Positions 60,281 through 64,000 of a stretch of 64,000 nucleotides of DNA are shown piece by piece. This DNA is from Craspedostauros australis (Eukaryota > Bacillariophyta > Bacillariophyceae > Mastogloiales > Achnanthaceae): assembly GCA_026770025.1 (NCBI GenBank), contig JAMXDE010000049.1, forward strand, positions 186,001 through 250,000. Reading direction: 5' to 3'. The notes below the pieces were generated by a model, which saw only the letters and a program-made list of their open reading frames with translations, was not told where the DNA came from and made no database searches. Numbering within the stretch: position 1 is the stretch's first letter; each line of letters starts with the position of its first letter. Made by a program: the position numbers and the translations under genes.

Positions 60281-63200
60281 ATGTCGACCCCTGAGATGGA
60301 CCTCGCCACCCTGGATCACATCCTCGGTGTCATTGGCATTCCTTTGGACTCCACTCCTCGCGATATCATCGCCCATGCGGACATTGTCAGCCCTCTTGAC
60401 CTTGTCTCGCTCACCGAAGATGATCTTCGCAGCTTCCAACTTCGCGATGATACCGAAGATGGCGAAACCATCGTCGCCGTACTCGGAGTGAACCACATCC
60501 GCAAGATCCTCAACCTTGGCAAGTGGTATCTCACCCAAGCCATCCTTGACGACAACACCTGGAACGATCTCGATCGTACCTCGTTCATGGCGTTCACAGC
60601 TGAGCAGAACAACCCTTCCCTTCCGTCTTCGCACTCGCATTCGACTGCAAGCTCTCCCATTCCGTCTCCGATGGGCATGGGCCACCACACCACCACTCCA
60701 GCATCCGCATTCCGTCCGGTGCCTGAAGAACCTCCGCATGTGAACTTCGCATTCGATCCTTCGGCTTCGGTGCCTGATCCTGCCTTCCCGCAACCTCCTG
60801 TGACTCCATCCATGGCACCCTCTTCCAACTTCCAAGGTGTCCAAGCCATGGAGCTTCCAGCTGACTACGTCAAGGAGTTCAGCAAGGCGACCAAGCGAGA
60901 GAGTCTGTCGCTCCCAACACTGAAGGACGACAAACACTTCCTCACCTTCATGCGGACCTTCGAGACTCTTTCCTTCTCCCATGGACTCAACCACCATCTC
61001 GATATGGATTTCATGCCGGCACCCAAGGACGAGGCCTTCTTCGCGAGCCAGAATCGCTACCTCTTCGCCGTGCTCACTGAGCATGTCAAGACTTCCAAGA
61101 GCCGGCGCATCATCCGTGCCTACAAGAAGTCTTGCGATGGCCGTGCGGCCTACGCCGATCTCGTCGATAGCTACACCAGTGACGTCGTCGGCGAGACTCT
61201 GTCCATCAAGTACAGAGATGCCATCGTCGCCTTCCGTCTGGACCAGACTTGGACCAAGACCCGTGAGCAATTCCTCGATGCTTGGGAAACCAAGCTCGAC
61301 GACATCGAGGAGCTCGATGATGCATGCGTTGACGAGGCGGTCAAGCAGCAATGGCTGCGCACCGCCATCGGTCCCGATGTCGACCTGACTCGGGCCTACA
61401 CCAACGTCAAGTCCAACTCCCGCCAACGTCACAAGCAATCTCGCGGCTTCATTAAGGTTGGTGTCTCCTTCGAAGACCTCCTCGAGTTCGTCCGCGATGA
61501 GGCTCAGTCCCTTGATGCCAACCAGCCTCGCACCACATCTCGGCGCAAGGTCAACAACGCCAAGACCAGCGGCTCTGCTGGCAAAGGCAATGGCAAGGAC
61601 TATGCCAAGGACGACCGCCGTTCCATCCCCAATGATGAATGGCGTGAGATGTCCAAGGATCAGCGTAAGGCTTTCCTTGAGGCCAAGGGCAAGTGGCGCA
61701 AGAACAAGGGCAAGGGCAAGGCTGACTCCCACCGAGCTGCCAACAACGCTGCCACATCTTCGGGCACCACCGACACTCCTTCCGCAACTCCATCCGCTGG
61801 CAACACGGACTCTTCCAAGGCTGGTGACCAGTCCACTGCCATCGATCGCCTTCTCGCTCAGACCAAGTCCACCTCTTCGTCTGACGATACTCCTCAACTG
61901 GTCTACAAGGGCCAGACCTGGCGCCTTGCCAACTCCACGGTGGTCCGGTACAGCTTCAACAAGCTTGTCAAGGACCACTCTGGCTCTCTCGTCGACAGCG
62001 GTGCCAATGGTGGCCTGGCTGGCGATGACGTCCTCGTTCTCTGCAAGACAGGACACACCGCCGACGTCAGTGGCATTGGTGACTCTGCCATTGCCAACCT
62101 CGACATCGGTACGGTTGCCGGTCTCATCCAGACCACCGAAGGGCCCATCATTGGTAAGTTCCACCAATACGCGCTCTACGGAAAGGGCAAGACCATCCAT
62201 TCATCCAACCAGCTTGGTGCCTTCGGAATGGATGTCAACGAACGCCCACGGAATCTCCCTGGAGGTCGCCAGACCATCATCACACCAGGAGGCCACATCA
62301 TCCCACTGGCTGTCCGGCAGGGCCTGTCCTACATGGACATGGCCAAGCCCACCCGCTCCGAACTCGACAAGTATCCACATGTCGACTTCACAGCGGACGA
62401 CGAATGGGACCCTTCTTCCCTCGACCAGGAGATGAACCTCGACGACGTCGCCGATGATGACGCCGCAGCACTCCAGCGCCGCGAGAACAACTCTACCGTT
62501 CTCACGGCCTACACTGGTGCTCGCCAAGCCAACATCGCTGACAACCCGGGCAGCATCATTGCCACTCGCAAGCCTGCCGACTACGAGGCTCTCCGTCCCC
62601 ACTTCGGCTGGATACCAGCTCGTCGCGTTCGCGACACTCTTCAGTGTACCTCTCAATGGTACCGTACCGCCGAGCGCTTCTCCATGCGCAAGCATTTCAA
62701 GTCTCGGTTCCCAGCGGCCAACGTCGACCGTCTCCATGAGACGGTTGCGATGGATACGCTCTTCTCCGATACCCCTGCTCACGACGACGGGGTTCCCGGC
62801 CATGGCGGCTGCACCATGCTTCAGGTGTACGTCGCCCTCGACTCTCGGTTCACGGCCGGCTTTCCCATGCCATCCGAGAGCCGCATCTCCGACACTCTCC
62901 GTGATTTCATCCGTCGCCATGGGGCTCCTGATCTACTGATGTCTGATAACGCCAAGGCGCAGATCGGTAACAAGGTCATGGAGATCCTACGACAATACCA
63001 CATCAAGGACCACCAGAGTGAGCCGGAACACCAGCATCAGAACGGCGCGGAACGCCGGATCCAGGATATCAAACGCACAACCAACGGTGTGATGGATCGC
63101 ACGGGTACCCCCGATCGCTTCTGGCTGATCTGCACGCTCTATGTGATCGATCTCTTCAATCACATCGCGCAGGTCACCGCTGGCTCCATCACCCCTCTTC

Positions 63201-64000
63201 AAGCCGCCTTCGGACAGCGACCGGACATCTCCAAGTTCCTGTCCTACCGCTGGTGGCAACCTGTCTACTACCGGGTTGACAACCCCACCTTCCCCAGCCA
63301 GTCCAAGGAGCGCAGTGGACGCTGGGCCGGTCCCTGCCTTCACAAAGGCGATGATCTTACCTTCTGGGTCCTCGACGACGAGACCCAACGACTTCTTCCT
63401 CGGTCTGCCATCCGACCTGCCGACGACTCTGCCACACGCAATCTTCGTGCGGACTTCCCCTTCCCCATTGTTGGGGAGGACGATGGCTCTGATGCCATGA
63501 ATGTGGCGAATGGGGAGCCAGACGACGACATCTCCGTCCCTCCTGACTCTGATCCCATCGTACACTCCCTCGCCGATTCCATCCTGGCTGACCGCCGCGG
63601 CACAGACCCTGAAACAGTGGGGAATGCCAAGGTCCACATCCCGAAGTTCTCTCCCAAGGATCTCGTTGGGATGACCTTCATCCATGAGAAGGATGGCCAG
63701 CAAGTCAGAGCGGAGGTGGTGCAAAAGGTCAATGACCTTGATGCAGCCAACCACCAACGTATCAAGATGCTACTCGCACTGGCTGATGGGGAGACGCATG
63801 ACCTCATCTCCTACGTTGAGCTCGCCGACATCATCGAACGGCAACAGGAGCACAACGACGACCCTGACGCCAAGTGGGAGTTCGACTCCATCATCGGACA
63901 CGAGGGTCCCCTCTCATCTTCCTCTCCCTCCTACAAGGGATCCAGTTTCAACGTCATCGTGAAATGGGGAGACGGCTCCACCTCCACCGAACCCCTCTCC
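60281..64000 (+). CDS. Copia-type polyprotein, N-terminal part (gag, protease, integrase)
   Basis: Continuous frame of 1,240 codons from ATG 60281 to the window end. Parts by motif: a gag-like region to about residue 400 with helical segments; a Lys/Gly-rich linker (KGKWRKNKGKGKADS); a protease-like site, SLVDSGANGGLAG, near residue 570; and a region with KTIHSSNQLGAFGMDV and ITPGGHIIPLAVRQGLSYMD. An integrase follows with AMDTLFSDTPAHDDGVPGHG, LLMSDNAKAQIG and NGAERRIQDIKRTTNG. After it comes a segment ending FNVIVKWGDGSTSTEPL, typical just before the reverse transcriptase of diatom elements. Reverse transcriptase itself is outside the window. The long minus-strand frame across this region is a shadow. 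Confidence 0.85.
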   Translation, partial: MSTPEMDLATLDHILGVIGIPLDSTPRDIIAHADIVSPLDLVSLTEDDLRSFQLRDDTEDGETIVAVLGVNHIRKILNLGKWYLTQAILDDNTWNDLDRTSFMAFTAEQNNPSLPSSHSHSTASSPIPSPMGMGHHTTTPASAFRPVPEEPPHVNFAFDPSASVPDPAFPQPPVTPSMAPSSNFQGVQAMELPADYVKEFSKATKRESLSLPTLKDDKHFLTFMRTFETLSFSHGLNHHLDMDFMPAPKDEAFFASQNRYLFAVLTEHVKTSKSRRIIRAYKKSCDGRAAYADLVDSYTSDVVGETLSIKYRDAIVAFRLDQTWTKTREQFLDAWETKLDDIEELDDACVDEAVKQQWLRTAIGPDVDLTRAYTNVKSNSRQRHKQSRGFIKVGVSFEDLLEFVRDEAQSLDANQPRTTSRRKVNNAKTSGSAGKGNGKDYAKDDRRSIPNDEWREMSKDQRKAFLEAKGKWRKNKGKGKADSHRAANNAATSSGTTDTPSATPSAGNTDSSKAGDQSTAIDRLLAQTKSTSSSDDTPQLVYKGQTWRLANSTVVRYSFNKLVKDHSGSLVDSGANGGLAGDDVLVLCKTGHTADVSGIGDSAIANLDIGTVAGLIQTTEGPIIGKFHQYALYGKGKTIHSSNQLGAFGMDVNERPRNLPGGRQTIITPGGHIIPLAVRQGLSYMDMAKPTRSELDKYPHVDFTADDEWDPSSLDQEMNLDDVADDDAAALQRRENNSTVLTAYTGARQANIADNPGSIIATRKPADYEALRPHFGWIPARRVRDTLQCTSQWYRTAERFSMRKHFKSRFPAANVDRLHETVAMDTLFSDTPAHDDGVPGHGGCTMLQVYVALDSRFTAGFPMPSESRISDTLRDFIRRHGAPDLLMSDNAKAQIGNKVMEILRQYHIKDHQSEPEHQHQNGAERRIQDIKRTTNGVMDRTGTPDRFWLICTLYVIDLFNHIAQVTAGSITPLQAAFGQRPDISKFLSYRWWQPVYYRVDNPTFPSQSKERSGRWAGPCLHKGDDLTFWVLDDETQRLLPRSAIRPADDSATRNLRADFPFPIVGEDDGSDAMNVANGEPDDDISVPPDSDPIVHSLADSILADRRGTDPETVGNAKVHIPKFSPKDLVGMTFIHEKDGQQVRAEVVQKVNDLDAANHQRIKMLLALADGETHDLISYVELADIIERQQEHNDDPDAKWEFDSIIGHEGPLSSSSPSYKGSSFNVIVKWGDGSTSTEPLS

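Larger units (their letters stand above)
59324..64000 (+). mobile_element. Second Ty1/copia-type (CoDi-like) element, cut by the window edge
   Basis: LTR retroelement in plus orientation whose 3' half lies outside the window. The left limit is a guess: TGACGTCACAG at 59324 could be the start of the LTR, but the partner LTR is not available to prove it. The stretch 59324-60280 has promoter-like features: a CRE, CCAATCAG near 59374 and a palindrome at 59409-59427. The visible coding part is one unbroken frame from 60281 to the window end, so the element looks whole as far as seen and is probably not old. It is a different lineage from the element at 45012-54090. Confidence 0.75.

Noticed and set aside
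60248-62200. 650-residue minus-strand open frame over the second copia polyprotein
   Set aside because: Shadow of the plus-strand frame, which shows protease and integrase motifs. The minus translation has none.
1-64000. CRISPR arrays, operons or ribosome-binding sites
   Set aside because: No spaced direct repeats of CRISPR type. Spliced genes and plastid-type presequences show a eukaryotic nuclear region, so bacterial signals are not expected.

Overview
The window looks like nuclear DNA of a diatom. Four lines of evidence support this. (i) A membrane class III nucleotide cyclase is fused to a cyclic-nucleotide phosphodiesterase and split by short GT-AG introns. (ii) A protein at 36680-37393 carries a signal peptide followed by a plastid transit region with Phe at the predicted cleavage site (GSA|F), the targeting code of complex red-lineage plastids. 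(iii) A CRAL-TRIO protein ends in a DUF6824-like domain. (iv) Diatom-type Ty1/copia (CoDi-like) elements are present, together with seven members of a diatom-typical protein family of unknown function, called RGLE here after its core motif. No species is assigned.

Layout. From 1 to 29.6 kb the main content is seven RGLE genes (1-710 partial, 4826-6499 minus, 11962-13773, 16797-17423, 19304-20014 minus, 25599-26192, 28788-29552). Two class I glutaredoxin genes (14131-14688 and 22472-23064, both minus, two exons each) are interleaved. Each glutaredoxin lies head-to-head with one of the two most similar RGLE genes, so a divergent glutaredoxin/RGLE pair appears to have been duplicated. From 31.3 to 36.3 kb lies a six-exon cyclase-phosphodiesterase gene. 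From 36.7 to 44.4 kb come the plastid coiled-coil protein (minus), an ABC protein that fuses MlaF-like ATPase and MlaE-like permease, a small Cys-rich protein with an N-myristoylation-type start (minus), a GT47 exostosin-like glycosyltransferase and a third glutaredoxin.

From 45.0 to 54.1 kb a young copia element sits inside a minus-strand host gene. It has 189-bp LTRs that read as identical and an ACGAT target duplication. Its 3' LTR is itself interrupted by a 3,761-bp piggyBac-family DNA transposon with an 880-residue transposase and a CTAG target duplication instead of the usual TTAA. The 5' part of the interrupted host gene (54.1-54.4 kb) lies divergently from the CRAL-TRIO/DUF6824 gene (54867-56519), with a promoter minisatellite between them. 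The right end (about 59.3-64.0 kb) is the 5' portion of a second copia-type element running off the window.

How the parts relate. The cyclase-phosphodiesterase makes and destroys a cyclic nucleotide. Perfect TGACGTCA (CRE-type) palindromes occur between the plastid-protein and ABC-transporter genes, just before the piggyBac start codon, and at the probable start of the second copia element; a link to cyclic-nucleotide signalling is inference. Two glutaredoxin and two RGLE genes share a (C/G)TCATAAAA box upstream of the start codon. Most of the rest is intergenic DNA rich in CT/GA tracts and 6- or 12-bp tandem repeats, in which I find no convincing genes. All functional calls come from reading translated sequence by eye; no database search was run.
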